A stretch of DNA of 64,000 bases. Origin: Nocardia blacklockiae (GTDB lineage: Bacteria > Actinomycetota > Actinomycetes > Mycobacteriales > Mycobacteriaceae). The stretch lies in NCBI RefSeq assembly GCF_015477355.1, contig NZ_JADLRJ010000010.1, positions 186,001-250,000 on the forward strand. The letters are read 5' to 3'. A program made the translations under genes and the position numbers. The notes below the pieces were generated by a model. It was not told the origin of the DNA, ran no database searches, and saw nothing but the letters and a program-made list of their open reading frames with translations. Of the stretch, positions 28,061 through 36,995 are shown piece after piece. The first letter of the stretch is position 1. Each line of letters starts with the position of its first letter.

Positions 28061-28969
28061 TCACTGTGCGTCGTTCCGTGACCGCAGGGCGGTGCGGAGG
28101 GTGTCGCGCAGCCAGCGCTGGGCTGGGTCGGCGTCCAGGCGGGCGTGCCAGAGCAGCCGGATCTCGATCTCGGGCAGCTCGGCGGGAATGGTGAACCAGC
28201 GCAGGCCGAGTGCGCTGCCGTAGTGTTCGGCGAGGCGCTGCGGGACCAACCCGACGAAACCGCTCGCGGCGACCAGGAACGCGGCCAGGGCGAAGGTCGG
28301 CACCACGGCGGTGACCCGGCGGTGCAGGCCGCCTTGCGCCAGCACGTCGTCGAGCGGGCCGCGGGCGCGTCCGCGGCGGGAGACCGAGACGTGCGGGTGC
28401 CGGCACAGCTGCGCCAGCGTCGGGCGTCGACCCAGCGGGCTGTCGGCGCGCACCACCCCGACCAGCCGCTCCCGATACAGCGTGGCCGTCCGGATGTCGG
28501 GCGCGGCCACGTCGCCCACGCCGATGTCCAGGTCGATGGAACCGTCGCGCAGCGCCTCGGTGCTCTCGCTGCCCTCCGCGACGAACCGCAGCATGACCCC
28601 GGGTGCGACCGCCGCCGTGGCCGCAACGGCCGCCGGAGCCAGCGTCGCGGCCACACCATCGTTGATGCGAATGGTGAACGTGCGCTCCAGTTCCGCGACG
28701 GAGATCTCGCGATCGGCGCTGATCAAAGCCGATGCCTCGTCGAGCAGTGACCGCACCCGCGGCGCGGTCCGCAGCGCGAACGGCGTCGGCGCCATCCCGC
28801 GGCCCGCGCGCACCAGGATCGGATCGTTCATCGCCCGCCGCAACCGGCCCAGCGCGCGACTGGTCGCGGGAACGGACAGGTGCAGGCGCTCGGCCGCGGC
28901 AGTGACACCGCCCTCCCTCAACAGCGCGTCGAACACCCGCAGCAGGTTCAGGTCGAGTTGCTCGGGCAC
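28061..28969 (-). CDS. LysR-family transcriptional regulator
   Basis: A protein of 302 residues from the GTG at 28969 (VPEQLDLNLLRVFDALLREG), which gives the usual LysR N-terminus; longer frames up to 29032 would run into the divergent promoter. The winged helix (VTAAAERLHLSVPATSRALG) is followed by the type II periplasmic-binding-like effector domain (TIRINDGVAATLAP, IDLDIGVGDVAAPDI, PHVSVSRRG). These proteins normally activate or repress a divergent gene in response to a small molecule. Here the partner is the MFS gene starting at 29045. Confidence 0.9.
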   Translation of the reverse strand: MPEQLDLNLLRVFDALLREGGVTAAAERLHLSVPATSRALGRLRRAMNDPILVRAGRGMAPTPFALRTAPRVRSLLDEASALISADREISVAELERTFTIRINDGVAATLAPAAVAATAAVAPGVMLRFVAEGSESTEALRDGSIDLDIGVGDVAAPDIRTATLYRERLVGVVRADSPLGRRPTLAQLCRHPHVSVSRRGRARGPLDDVLAQGGLHRRVTAVVPTFALAAFLVAASGFVGLVPQRLAEHYGSALGLRWFTIPAELPEIEIRLLWHARLDADPAQRWLRDTLRTALRSRNDAQ

Positions 28970-28971
28970 AG

Positions 28972-28986
28972 TTGCATCGTACGCAA
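28972..28986. promoter_or_regulatory. LysR-type operator candidate
   Basis: TTGC-N7-GCAA is an inverted repeat in the 75-base gap between the LysR gene and the MFS gene, with two further GTTGC half-sites nearby (28993-28998 and 29001-29007 region). It fits the interrupted dyad bound by LysR proteins. Confidence 0.4.
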
Positions 28987-29044
28987 GTGAGCGTTGCCAA
29001 AGTTGCGTGGCACGAAGTACACCCAGCTCCATAGCGTCGTAGCC

Positions 29045-30547
29045 ATGCTTTCCAATGTCTCCAGCCGCGGCCGCGCGGTGTCAGGCGGACCCGGGCCGGT
29101 CGGGCGGCGCGGTCTGCTCGCCGTGATGTGTGCCTGTGTCGTCCTCGTCGTCGGCATGGTCGCCGCGGTCAACCTGGCCGTCCCACTGCTCGCCGCGAGT
29201 TCCCTGCGGCCGTCCGCTTCGGCGCTGGTCTGGATCGTCGACACCTACGTCATCTTCTTTGCCTGCCTGGTGATTCCGGGCGGCGCGGCGGGAGATCGCT
29301 TCGGGCGCAAGGGCGTACTGCTCGCCGGGCTGGCCTTGTTCGCGGCGGGCGCGCTGCTGTCCGCGACGGCGCCGGCCATGGTCCTGCTGCTGGCCGGGCG
29401 CGCGCTCACCGGCGTCGGCGCCGCGGCCGTGCTACCCAACACGCTGGCCGTGCTGCTACACGCCGTCCCCGCCGAACGCCGGGGCGCGACGATCGCGACG
29501 TGGGCCTCGATGACCGGAATCGGCGGTGTGGCAGGCAATGTCGGCGGCGGTGTGGTGCTGACGGGCGGGTCGTGGCGCTGGCTGTTCGCCGCCGCCGTGC
29601 CCCTCGCGTTGCTGCTCGCCGTGCTGACCGCCCGCATCGCGCCGGTGTCGCCGCGCAACGCCCACCGCCTCGACCCGCTCGGCGCGACACTGCTCGTCGC
29701 GGCGTCGCTGGCGCTGCTGATCGGCATCGTGGAGGGCCCGGAGCGGGGCTGGGGCAGCCCGCTGGTCGTCACTGGATTCGCCAGTGCGGCAGTGCTTTTC
29801 GCGGTATGGACGATTGTCGAACTGCGGGTCGAGCAACCGCTGCTGGATCCGCGGCTGTTCCGGCTCGCGGGCCTGCGCAGTGCCTGCCTCGGCATGGTGG
29901 CGGTGTTCTTCGGGATGTTCGCGCTGTTCTACGTCAACGCGTCGTTCCTCCAGTACGCCAAGGGATTCGGGGTGCTGCGGACCGGTTTGGGCATCGTCCC
30001 GCTGACCGTCCCGATCGTGCTCGGCGCCCGCCACGTCGGACGGCTGTCGCAGCGCATCGGTCTCGACGCCACCGCCGCGGCGGCCTTCGTCTGCGTCGGC
30101 GGCGGACTGCTCGGACTGTCCACGAGCGGCGCCGCGACACCCTACGTCGCCTACGCCGCGTGGCTGGTGGTGACGGGAATCGGTGTCACGCTGGCACTGC
30201 CGACGCTGTCCGGGGCCATCGCCGGCGCGCTGCCGCCCGCCCAGGCCGGCGCGGGCGCCGGATTGCAGGCCACGACAAGGGAATTCGGCAGCGCGCTGGG
30301 TGTGGCCGTGATCGGCACGGTACTCACCGCGCGCTTCGTCGCGGCCCTGCCGGCGGACATCCGGGCCGGCCACGACCCGCACACCGCGGCGCAGGCGCTC
30401 GCCGCCGCACCCGCGCGGGCCCCGGAGGTCGTCGCTGCGTTCGTCACCGGCGCGGACGCCGGGCTGCGTCTGATCGGCCTGCTCGTGCTGATACTCGGCG
30501 GCCTGGTCGTGCTGGAGTCGATGTTCGCGCGTCGCGCCCGGCGGTGA
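29045..30547 (+). CDS. DHA2-type MFS efflux pump
   Basis: A protein of 500 residues with 14 predicted helices. VNLAVPLLAASSL (TM1), GGAAGDRFGRKGVLLAGLAL (motif A) and RALTGVGAAAVLPNTLAVLL (motif C region) place it with the EmrB/QacA drug:H+ antiporters. The gene is divergent from the LysR regulator and probably under its control. Substrate unknown. Confidence 0.9.
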   Translation: MLSNVSSRGRAVSGGPGPVGRRGLLAVMCACVVLVVGMVAAVNLAVPLLAASSLRPSASALVWIVDTYVIFFACLVIPGGAAGDRFGRKGVLLAGLALFAAGALLSATAPAMVLLLAGRALTGVGAAAVLPNTLAVLLHAVPAERRGATIATWASMTGIGGVAGNVGGGVVLTGGSWRWLFAAAVPLALLLAVLTARIAPVSPRNAHRLDPLGATLLVAASLALLIGIVEGPERGWGSPLVVTGFASAAVLFAVWTIVELRVEQPLLDPRLFRLAGLRSACLGMVAVFFGMFALFYVNASFLQYAKGFGVLRTGLGIVPLTVPIVLGARHVGRLSQRIGLDATAAAAFVCVGGGLLGLSTSGAATPYVAYAAWLVVTGIGVTLALPTLSGAIAGALPPAQAGAGAGLQATTREFGSALGVAVIGTVLTARFVAALPADIRAGHDPHTAAQALAAAPARAPEVVAAFVTGADAGLRLIGLLVLILGGLVVLESMFARRARR

Positions 30548-30813
30548 CCGCCGGTGCCCGGGCCGCGCGGCCTACTCCGGCGAGTTCTGGCGAGCAGCAA
30601 CCCCGCCCTGCACTGCCGGCGAGGTTGATGTCTTGCGCGTACTGAACATGAGCCGGGCCGTCATGGCGGCCCATGCGCAGCAGACCACGCTGCAGGACAA
30701 CAGCAGACAACGCAGTTCGAGATCTGCTGCGGTATCTAACATAAGCCGTAGCGATCAATTCGATCGGTAACCATCGCTTTTTATAATATCGCTGCCGACC
30801 TAGCGTCGTTGCC
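30548..30813 (+). promoter_or_regulatory. Intergenic region with promoter of the next MFS gene
   Basis: A consensus -10 TATAAT lies at 30782-30787, with TTCGAT (30759-30764) 17 bases upstream as a weak -35. The start of transcription would be about 20 bases before the ATG at 30814, so the leader is very short. An imperfect inverted repeat (CGATCAATTCGATCG around 30752-30766) overlaps the -35 and may be an operator. Confidence 0.5.
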
Positions 30814-32088
30814 ATGACGAACGTGAGCGCGATCAGTCCGGCGGCGGCCACGGCAATCCTGCGCCGACCGTGCCGGCCGCGCCTGGGGTTGCCCAAACTG
30901 GTGTGGGCCCTGGCGGCCACGTACTTCGTCGGTCGGGCCGGTGGTGTCGTGCGGTCGTTTCTGGTGCTGTATCTGACGCAAACGCAGCATCTCTCGACCG
31001 CGACTGTCGGCGCGGTGGTCGCGGCTGTCGGGGTGGGAGATATCGGATCCCAGTTGTTGGGTGGCTGGTTGGGAGACCGGATCGGCCGGCGCAACACGAT
31101 GCTGGTGGGGTTCGTGGGCGCCGCTGGGGCGCTCGCCGCGCTCGGCGCAGCGGATTCGATGCCCGAGATCTGGGCGGCCGCCATAGGTGTCGGACTGACG
31201 ATCGAGCTGTTCCGCCCTGCCGGGTCGGCCGCGGTGGCTGATCTGCCCACCCGGCAACGGATCCGTGCGTTCGGATTGCTGTACTGGGCAGCCAACCTCG
31301 GCTTCTCGGTCGCCACGGTCACGGCCGGGATCCTGGCCGAGTACGGATACGGTCTGCTGTTCTCGATCAACGTGGCGGCCTCGCTGACCGCGGCGCTGAT
31401 CGTCTGGCGTCAGGTGCCGGAAACCCGTCCGACCAGGTCGACGCGGACGCGGCAGGCGCTGCTGCCCGTTGTGCTGCGTGACCGGTTGATGATCGCGATG
31501 ATGGCGACACACATCGGCTACTTCACGCTGTTCCTGCAGACGTTCACGACGCTGCCGCTGTTGATGACGGCCTCCGGTCTCGGTCCCGCGACGTACGGCG
31601 CGGTGCTGGCGCTGAACGGGATCGCCATCGTGGCCCTCCAGCCATTGGCGGTCCGACTGCTCGCCGACCGCAACGGCAACGCGGTGGCGGCCGTCTCGAT
31701 GCTGCTGGTCGGAGTGGGCGCGGCGCTCGGTGCCAGCAGCCACGGCACCGCCGGCTTCGCCGGATCGGTCCTGATCTGGACCCTCGGCCAGATAGGCATC
31801 GCCGTCCGGTTCGGCGACACCTTCGCCGAGCTCGCACCCGCCGAGCTGCGTGGCAGGTACATGGGCCTCGCCTCGACCACCTGGAGCATCGGCGCGGTGC
31901 TCGGCCCGTTGGCGGGAACCGCGCTGCTCGTTTCGGCCGGACCAACCGTCCTCGCAACGGCATGCGCGACCAGCGGGATCGCGCTCTTCGCCGCTCAGCG
32001 GGCACTCGCACCGGCACTGCGCCGCCGAACCACAGCGCACGAGGGATCCCACGAAACGAACAACGACAGGAAAGGCATTGCCGCATGA
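30814..32088 (+). CDS. MFS transporter (DHA1/MdtH-like)
   Basis: A protein of 424 residues with 12 predicted helices. AATYFVGRAGGVVRSFLVLY, GDIGSQLLGGWLGDRIGRRN (motif A) and LAELAPAELRGRYMGLAS follow the MdtH-like 12-TM exporter pattern. Its TGA overlaps the ATG of a downstream gene remnant (ATGA), so it was once the first gene of an operon. Substrate unknown. Confidence 0.88.
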   Translation: MTNVSAISPAAATAILRRPCRPRLGLPKLVWALAATYFVGRAGGVVRSFLVLYLTQTQHLSTATVGAVVAAVGVGDIGSQLLGGWLGDRIGRRNTMLVGFVGAAGALAALGAADSMPEIWAAAIGVGLTIELFRPAGSAAVADLPTRQRIRAFGLLYWAANLGFSVATVTAGILAEYGYGLLFSINVAASLTAALIVWRQVPETRPTRSTRTRQALLPVVLRDRLMIAMMATHIGYFTLFLQTFTTLPLLMTASGLGPATYGAVLALNGIAIVALQPLAVRLLADRNGNAVAAVSMLLVGVGAALGASSHGTAGFAGSVLIWTLGQIGIAVRFGDTFAELAPAELRGRYMGLASTTWSIGAVLGPLAGTALLVSAGPTVLATACATSGIALFAAQRALAPALRRRTTAHEGSHETNNDRKGIAA

Positions 32089-32165
32089 GCACGTACCTGT
32101 TGATCCACGGTGGCGGAGACGTCGGCTGGTCCTAGCACCTGGTCGCGGCCGAGCTGCTGGTTCTG
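32085..32165 (+). pseudogene. 5' fragment of an alpha/beta hydrolase
   Basis: MSTYLLIHGGGDVGWS is followed by TAG and then HLVAAELL in the same frame. The family normally reads LLIHGGGDVGWSWHLVAAEL, so a Trp codon TGG has become TAG. After about 26 codons the similarity stops abruptly and the next sequence belongs to a gene on the other strand. Thus it carries both a nonsense mutation and a large 3' deletion. Confidence 0.65.
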
Positions 32166-32259
32166 GTGGCCGGCATGATCGGTGCACGACGCCGACAGCG
32201 AGCACCACGAGCCGGTGCCGGGCGCGGGTGAAGCGGAGCGGCCTGTGGCGAAGGAGTCA

Positions 32260-32788
32260 TCGTGTTCGGGGGTGGCGGTGGTGGAGACGCACATCGCGAC
32301 CGCCGGAAGTTGTTGTGTGCGTGCGTAGTCCAGCACCAGGTTCTCCGCGGCGAGCCGGGACGCGATGTAGGCGCCGCCGTCCCAGTTGTGCGGGTCGTCC
32401 TCTGTGACCGTGCGTTCGGTGCTGACGGCCATCGTGCCGGTGGTGCTGGTGAACACGAACTTCTCCGGTGCGATCGCCACCGCGGCGTCGAGGACGTGGC
32501 GCAGGGCATCGACGTTGGTGCGCCACAACACTGTTGGGTCACGCACCCACATGCGCGCGTCGACCACGCAGTAGTAGACGACGTCGCAGCCCGTCATTGC
32601 GGTACGCAGGACGGCGTCGTCGAACAGGTCACCGTAGTGGCGTTCGACGTCGAGGTCGTCGAGGCGCGGGTGGAGCTGGTGGGGCGCAATAGGACTCGCA
32701 CGGACTCGCCGTCGGCGACCAACCGGCGGGTCACCTGGCTGCCGAGGAATCCACTGGCGCCGATGACGAGTTTCTTCGGGTGGGCCAT
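32260..32788 (-). pseudogene. NAD-dependent epimerase/dehydratase, frameshifted and truncated
   Basis: MAHPKKLVIGASGFLGSQVT begins a Rossmann fold with the GxxGxxG motif (GASGFLG). Near 32675-32690 the frame shifts: the continuing text is RLDDLDVERHYGDLFDDAVL, CDVVYYCVVDARMWVRDPT, FVFTSTTGTMAVSTERTV and DGGAYIASRLAAENLVLDYA, the last with the YxxxK-like position replaced. The C-terminal third is missing. The truncation end lies within about 100 bases of the hydrolase fragment, so one deletion probably removed the ends of both. Confidence 0.65.
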
Positions 32789-32884
32789 CGCGGTGCTCTC
32801 CGATCAGTCGGCCGGACCAACGAACTCGGTGATCAGCCGGGTCAGCTCTCCACACCCTCCGCGCGTTCACCGCTACGGGTAAAG

Positions 32885-32900
32885 AATCGAATATTCGATA
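32885..32900. promoter_or_regulatory. Palindromic operator candidate, copy 1
   Basis: AATCGAATATTCGATA, with core ATCGAATATTCGAT a perfect 14-base palindrome. A degenerate half-copy (GTATCGAAC) follows immediately. The same core recurs at 33106-33121 and, degenerate, at 34885-34900, around the SnoaL-like and IclR genes. Confidence 0.5.
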
Positions 32901-33105
32901 ACTGGTATCGAACTTCTTTCGGTAGGCCGAACGTAAGGCAAGGCAACGTGGCAGTCAAGGCCCGCCGGGAAAGCCAGCGCCCACCCTGTCGTCGTTCCAC
33001 TGACCGTCTCGGTCACCTCACAGCGGCATGGCCCGAGCTGAGCGGGCCGGATGTTGACGAGCCCGTGCCGGACACTTACCTTGCTAAGCAATAGTCGATG
33101 AAGTT

Positions 33106-33121
33106 AATCGAATATTCGATA
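33106..33121. promoter_or_regulatory. Palindromic operator candidate, copy 2
   Basis: Same 16-base sequence as copy 1, about 80 bases before the start of the SnoaL-like gene; a further half-site TAGTCGAT lies at 33092-33099. Position suggests control of that gene by the nearby IclR-type regulator. Confidence 0.5.
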
Positions 33122-33199
33122 AAAGTACGAGTGGGCGGCTCCACGTGCCGAGGTCCGAAATCTGGAACAGCGCGTCGCGCCCGAAGAGGAGAGCAGATC

Positions 33200-33853
33200 A
33201 TGACCGCGGACAAGCACCGTCGATTCCCTGGCACAGCAGGCCCGCATCGCGCAGCACGCGCCGTCTTGGCCGTGGGAGCTGTGGCGTTACTCGGAGCCGT
33301 CGGCACCGCGATCGGCCACGCCGAGCCGCCCGCGGGAGCGCTCACGCCGGGTGGTTTCTCGGCGGCCGACACCGGTACCGAGGTCGACGCGATGGAGCAG
33401 CTCAAGGCGGGCTACTGCGCCGACATCGACGCCAAGAACTGGGACGGCCTGCGTCAGCTGCTGGCCGAGGACGTCGTCGTCGACACCACCGCCAGCGCGG
33501 GCCCCGTCATCGTGGGCCGCGATCCCTTCATCGCATTCCTGAAAACCACTCTCGGCGCCGCCAACACCCACCACCAGGTCTTCGACCCGCAGATCACAGT
33601 GCACTCGGCGACGAGCGCCGAAGGTGTGTGGCGCATGGAGGACGTCCTGATCTTCGGCGGGACCCTCGGCGTGCACGGCTACGGCCACTACACCGAACGA
33701 TACGAAAACAGCGGCAGCGGCTGGGTGATCGCGTACTCGAAACTCACCCGGACCCGCATCGATCTCATCAATCCCGCCGACGGTTCGGTGATACAGTCCG
33801 ACGTTTCTGTCGACGAGGTCGCCGCGAAAATCCGCGCGATCATCGGCGGGTAA
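33200..33853 (+). CDS. Secreted or anchored SnoaL/NTF2-like protein
   Basis: A protein of 217 residues. AARAVLAVGAVALLGAVGTA (about residues 18-38) is a signal peptide or anchor. The remainder is an NTF2-like domain (QLKAGYCADIDAKNWDGLRQ, LLAEDVVVDTT, VGRDPFIAFLKTTLG, GYGHYTERYENSGSGWVIAY). Such cone-shaped barrels serve as isomerases, cyclases or dehydratases for polyketides and steroids, or as binding proteins. Export is unusual for this fold but common in Nocardia and Mycobacterium. GGAGAG precedes the ATG. The IclR gene follows on the same strand after 142 bases. Confidence 0.78.
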   Translation: MTADKHRRFPGTAGPHRAARAVLAVGAVALLGAVGTAIGHAEPPAGALTPGGFSAADTGTEVDAMEQLKAGYCADIDAKNWDGLRQLLAEDVVVDTTASAGPVIVGRDPFIAFLKTTLGAANTHHQVFDPQITVHSATSAEGVWRMEDVLIFGGTLGVHGYGHYTERYENSGSGWVIAYSKLTRTRIDLINPADGSVIQSDVSVDEVAAKIRAIIGG

Positions 33854-33995
33854 CCGCTGCCACACGCGTCGCGGCACAACACACCGGTATCGAGCAACCT
33901 TGCGGCCACTACTCGTTCGGCATGCGCCCTGCCGCGTCGTCCCGCTTGTGGCTTTCGAGTACTCATCAGACGATGAGGTAAACCGATAGGGATGT

Positions 33996-34901
33996 ATGGG
34001 ATCCGTGGGTGGAGGAGTCGAGTTGCGAGGATCGGGTTCAGCGCCGACGGCGAGGGTGATCGATGTCGTCGAGTTGCTGTCACGGCCGGGCAGTGACCGG
34101 TTGCGCTACAGCGACATCGCCCGAGAGCTGAACCTGACACTGGCCACCACGCACGCGATTCTCAAGACGTTGTGCGATCGCGGCTGGATCAGCCGCGATC
34201 CGGCGACCAAAACATTCGCGCTGGGTCCCGGGCTGGCCCCCGTGGCCGCGGCGGTCGACACCCGGCCGTTCGTCGCGAGCGCTCGGGCGGCGGCCATCGA
34301 ATTGGCCGCCGAATTCGGTTACGCCGCTTCGGTGACGGAGAAGCTGGCAGAGGGATCGCTTGTCATCAGCGCGTTCGTCGGCGGCGAACGCTTGTGGCCC
34401 GGTGATCGTATTCCCTACGCGCCTCCCTTCGGGGCGGCGTTCGCGGCATGGGACACCGAAGCGGGCCGCCAAGGCTGGATCACCCGGGCCGCACCGGCGC
34501 ACAGCGAGATCGCCCAGCAGCTGGCCGATGTCCTGCGAGAAACGCGCGCCCGCGGATTCGACGTGGACTGCACATCACCGGCAGTGGGCCGCGCGGCGAG
34601 CCTGCTGACCACGCTCGACACCGGCACCATCGCGTTGCCGCAGAACATTCGCGAAACCCTCGACCGATTGCGCGTCGAATTCACCACTTTGGGCACACCG
34701 GCCACGCTGTCGGGCACCACACAGCCGGTCGCGGCGATCACCGCCCCGGTCCTCGATCGCGCAGGTCATGCCGTGCTCCTGGTCGCCGTCCACCCTTTGG
34801 TCGACCTCGGCCTCGACCGGATCGAGGCGATCGGCCGCCACGTGGCCGGGAAGGCGGCGGCGATCACCGAATCCGGCGCACTGATATCGAACAGTCGATA
34901 G
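33996..34901 (+). CDS. IclR-family transcriptional regulator
   Basis: A protein of 301 residues. N-terminal winged helix (ARVIDVVELLSRPGSD, YSDIARELNLTLATTHAILK, LCDRGWISRDPATKTFALG) and C-terminal GAF-like effector domain (FVASARAAAIELAAEFGYAA, LVISAFVGG, RIPYAPPFGAAFAAW, GFDVDCTSPAVGRAASLL). The ATG at 33996 has AGGGA upstream; an in-frame TTG at 34023 with GGAGGAG is a strong alternative. Likely targets are the SnoaL-like gene and itself, via the three ATCGAAT-type palindromes, one of which overlaps its own stop. Confidence 0.85.
   Translation: MGSVGGGVELRGSGSAPTARVIDVVELLSRPGSDRLRYSDIARELNLTLATTHAILKTLCDRGWISRDPATKTFALGPGLAPVAAAVDTRPFVASARAAAIELAAEFGYAASVTEKLAEGSLVISAFVGGERLWPGDRIPYAPPFGAAFAAWDTEAGRQGWITRAAPAHSEIAQQLADVLRETRARGFDVDCTSPAVGRAASLLTTLDTGTIALPQNIRETLDRLRVEFTTLGTPATLSGTTQPVAAITAPVLDRAGHAVLLVAVHPLVDLGLDRIEAIGRHVAGKAAAITESGALISNSR
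34885..34900. promoter_or_regulatory. Palindromic operator candidate, copy 3 (degenerate)
   Basis: TATCGAACAGTCGATA lies across the last codons of the IclR gene. It keeps the outer TATCGA/TCGATA arms of the other copies with a changed centre, so it may be a weaker site. Confidence 0.4.
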
Positions 34902-35068
34902 TTCACGATCTCCGTGCCGCACGAACTGCCGAATCTACGCGGGGCGCTGGACGGCCTGGGTCCACTTTCTTTGTGCAGGTCAGGCACAGGCTGGCCGTGG
35001 GCAGGATCCGCGGCCGGATGTGTGGCGAGGCGGTACGGCAAGTTGTTAGCGGGTTGAGCCGGGTGTGG

Positions 35069-36985
35069 TCAGTGGTAGGCGAGGGTGCCGTCGGCGAGCA
35101 ATTCCAAGGTGCGGGTGGTGAAGGTGCCGTCGTCGGTGACGCCGATGATGTCGATGATGCGGGGGCCGCGGGTGGCGAGGGCCAGTGGTCTGCCGGTGGA
35201 GAACGGGGCGGTGGCCGTGGTGGTGTCGGACCAGCGGTTGGCGGACCAGGTCGACCAGGCCAGTTGTCCTTCGCTGGTGACGCCGACCAGGAGTACGGCG
35301 TCGGCGACGGGGGTCAGGTGCAGGGTCATCCACCAGGCCGCGGCGGGCTGTGCGGGCCCGGCTCGCAGCACCCATTCCGATTCGACCTGGACGGCGTGGA
35401 CGAGCGCGGTGCGGGCGCGGTTCTGCACGAGGCAGTGCAGGGTCCCGGACGTGTCGGCGGCCAGGCCTACGCCGGTGGCCGCGGCGGCGCCGCCGGGAAT
35501 GTCCAGTGTGGTGACGCGCCACTCCGTACCGGCGGTCCACATGGCGAGGGCGAGTTTCCAGTGTTTCGCCCAGTCTCCGGAGGGCGGCGGCAGCGTGTAA
35601 TCGAATGTGACCCAGCCGATGTCGAGGCGCTCGGGGGTGGTGGCGAGCGCGGCCAGGTTCGTGCCGCCTGCCGCGAGCGGAGCGGCGAAGAGGCGGCGTT
35701 GCCGGTCCCACCGCTGTTCGGTGGGATGCCACCACTGCTGCACCACGTGCTGGGTGCGGTCGACGTAGAACAGGTCGATGCGGTCGGTGAATCGCGAAAC
35801 CGCCGCCAGCGGAGTGCCTTTGCGCGCGGGCGCGGTCGGGTTCAGTGGCCACGGGTGTTTCGGGTGCTTGTCGCGGGGCGTCACCCACGAGGTGCGCACG
35901 AATCCGTCCAGGCCGGCGACGAACAGGTCCTGGTGGTCGGCGCGCCGCGACACGATGGCGGCATTCGCGGCGTCGAATCCGTCGAGTTCGGTGGCGGGCG
36001 TCGGCCCGATGTCGGCGGGGCGGAGATTCAGGTCGGCGGGCCCGGTGAACGCGCCGGTGCGGTCCCGGCCACCGGTCTGCAAACCGGTGGAGCGGGCGAG
36101 GCACAGGTAGACCCGGTCCGAGACGCCGCCGTCCTCGGTGGCGGCGACGGCCACGGCGGCGCGTGGATGGGTGGGATCGAAGGCGATGGCGGCGTCCCAA
36201 TCCGCCGATCTGGCAGGGCCTTTCGTGCGTTTGCCGGTGGCGTCGGGCCAGTCGATGCTCTCCTGCGCGACGGCGCGCTGCTGCGCCGCGGCAGGGTCGG
36301 TGCGGCCCTTGCGGTACCAATCGTATTGGCAGCCGACGACTTCCGCGGCGCTCGCCCAGGCCGGGTCGGTGTCGGGCACCGGCCACCGCGACGGTGGCGC
36401 GGGCGGCAGCGTGAAGGTGTCGCGATCGAAATGCGCTCTGGTGTGCCCGGCGATGGCGTACGGGAACAGCTCCGGGGGCCGTAGTGACCGGAAGTCCGCG
36501 GACAGCAAGCCATTCGGCGTGACATCGCGGTAGCTCAGATACGCGCCGGCGCGATATCCGGCGGCCCGCACCGCCGTCATCCAGTCGGCCACGTAACGCC
36601 CGACCTTGTCCCGGGCGCCCTTGACCAGGGAGGGTTCCTCGATGTCGAGGTAGATCACCGCGCCTTTCTCCAGACGGGCGGCGACCGCCAGTTGCGCCGC
36701 TTTCCTCCCGTGCCGCGCGCCGTCGGCGTTCGCCATCGCCCGCCCCACCGCGCCCGGGTGGTCGCGGTTCGAGGCGAAGGAGACCCACAGCGGGAACCGG
36801 CCCCAGCCGAGATCGCACAGGTCGAACCAGTGACTCGTCCATGAGGTGGAGTCGTCGCCCGGGCCGCCGGCCAGGTAGAAGCCGCAGAACCGGAGGTTGG
36901 AGTGCTGCCACAGCCAGACCATGCGGTCGTCCCACTTGTTGATGTCCAGGCCCGGATAGACCGGATCATCCGGTGTCGCAACCAC
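35069..36985 (-). CDS. DUF1906 glycoside-hydrolase-like protein with beta-propeller domain
   Basis: A protein of 638 residues. Residues 1-~240 are a DUF1906 (Rv2525c-like) TIM-barrel: YPGLDINKWDDRMVWLWQHS, FCGFYLAGG, GAVIYLDIEEPSLVKG, YRAGAYLSYRD. Residues about 260-638 consist of repeated ~45-65-residue blades (RVYLCLARSTG, DLFVAGLDGFVRTSW, IDLFYVDRTQHVVQQWWHP, VLLVGVTSEGQLAWSTW), the pattern of PLL-type/fucose-lectin-like propellers. No signal peptide, so export would be non-classical. The start lies 10 bases after the stop of the 890-residue gene upstream; the two form a unit. Carbohydrate binding or cell-wall action is plausible. Confidence 0.8.
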   Translation of the reverse strand: MVATPDDPVYPGLDINKWDDRMVWLWQHSNLRFCGFYLAGGPGDDSTSWTSHWFDLCDLGWGRFPLWVSFASNRDHPGAVGRAMANADGARHGRKAAQLAVAARLEKGAVIYLDIEEPSLVKGARDKVGRYVADWMTAVRAAGYRAGAYLSYRDVTPNGLLSADFRSLRPPELFPYAIAGHTRAHFDRDTFTLPPAPPSRWPVPDTDPAWASAAEVVGCQYDWYRKGRTDPAAAQQRAVAQESIDWPDATGKRTKGPARSADWDAAIAFDPTHPRAAVAVAATEDGGVSDRVYLCLARSTGLQTGGRDRTGAFTGPADLNLRPADIGPTPATELDGFDAANAAIVSRRADHQDLFVAGLDGFVRTSWVTPRDKHPKHPWPLNPTAPARKGTPLAAVSRFTDRIDLFYVDRTQHVVQQWWHPTEQRWDRQRRLFAAPLAAGGTNLAALATTPERLDIGWVTFDYTLPPPSGDWAKHWKLALAMWTAGTEWRVTTLDIPGGAAAATGVGLAADTSGTLHCLVQNRARTALVHAVQVESEWVLRAGPAQPAAAWWMTLHLTPVADAVLLVGVTSEGQLAWSTWSANRWSDTTTATAPFSTGRPLALATRGPRIIDIIGVTDDGTFTTRTLELLADGTLAYH

Positions 36986-36995
36986 TGTCGCTCCT

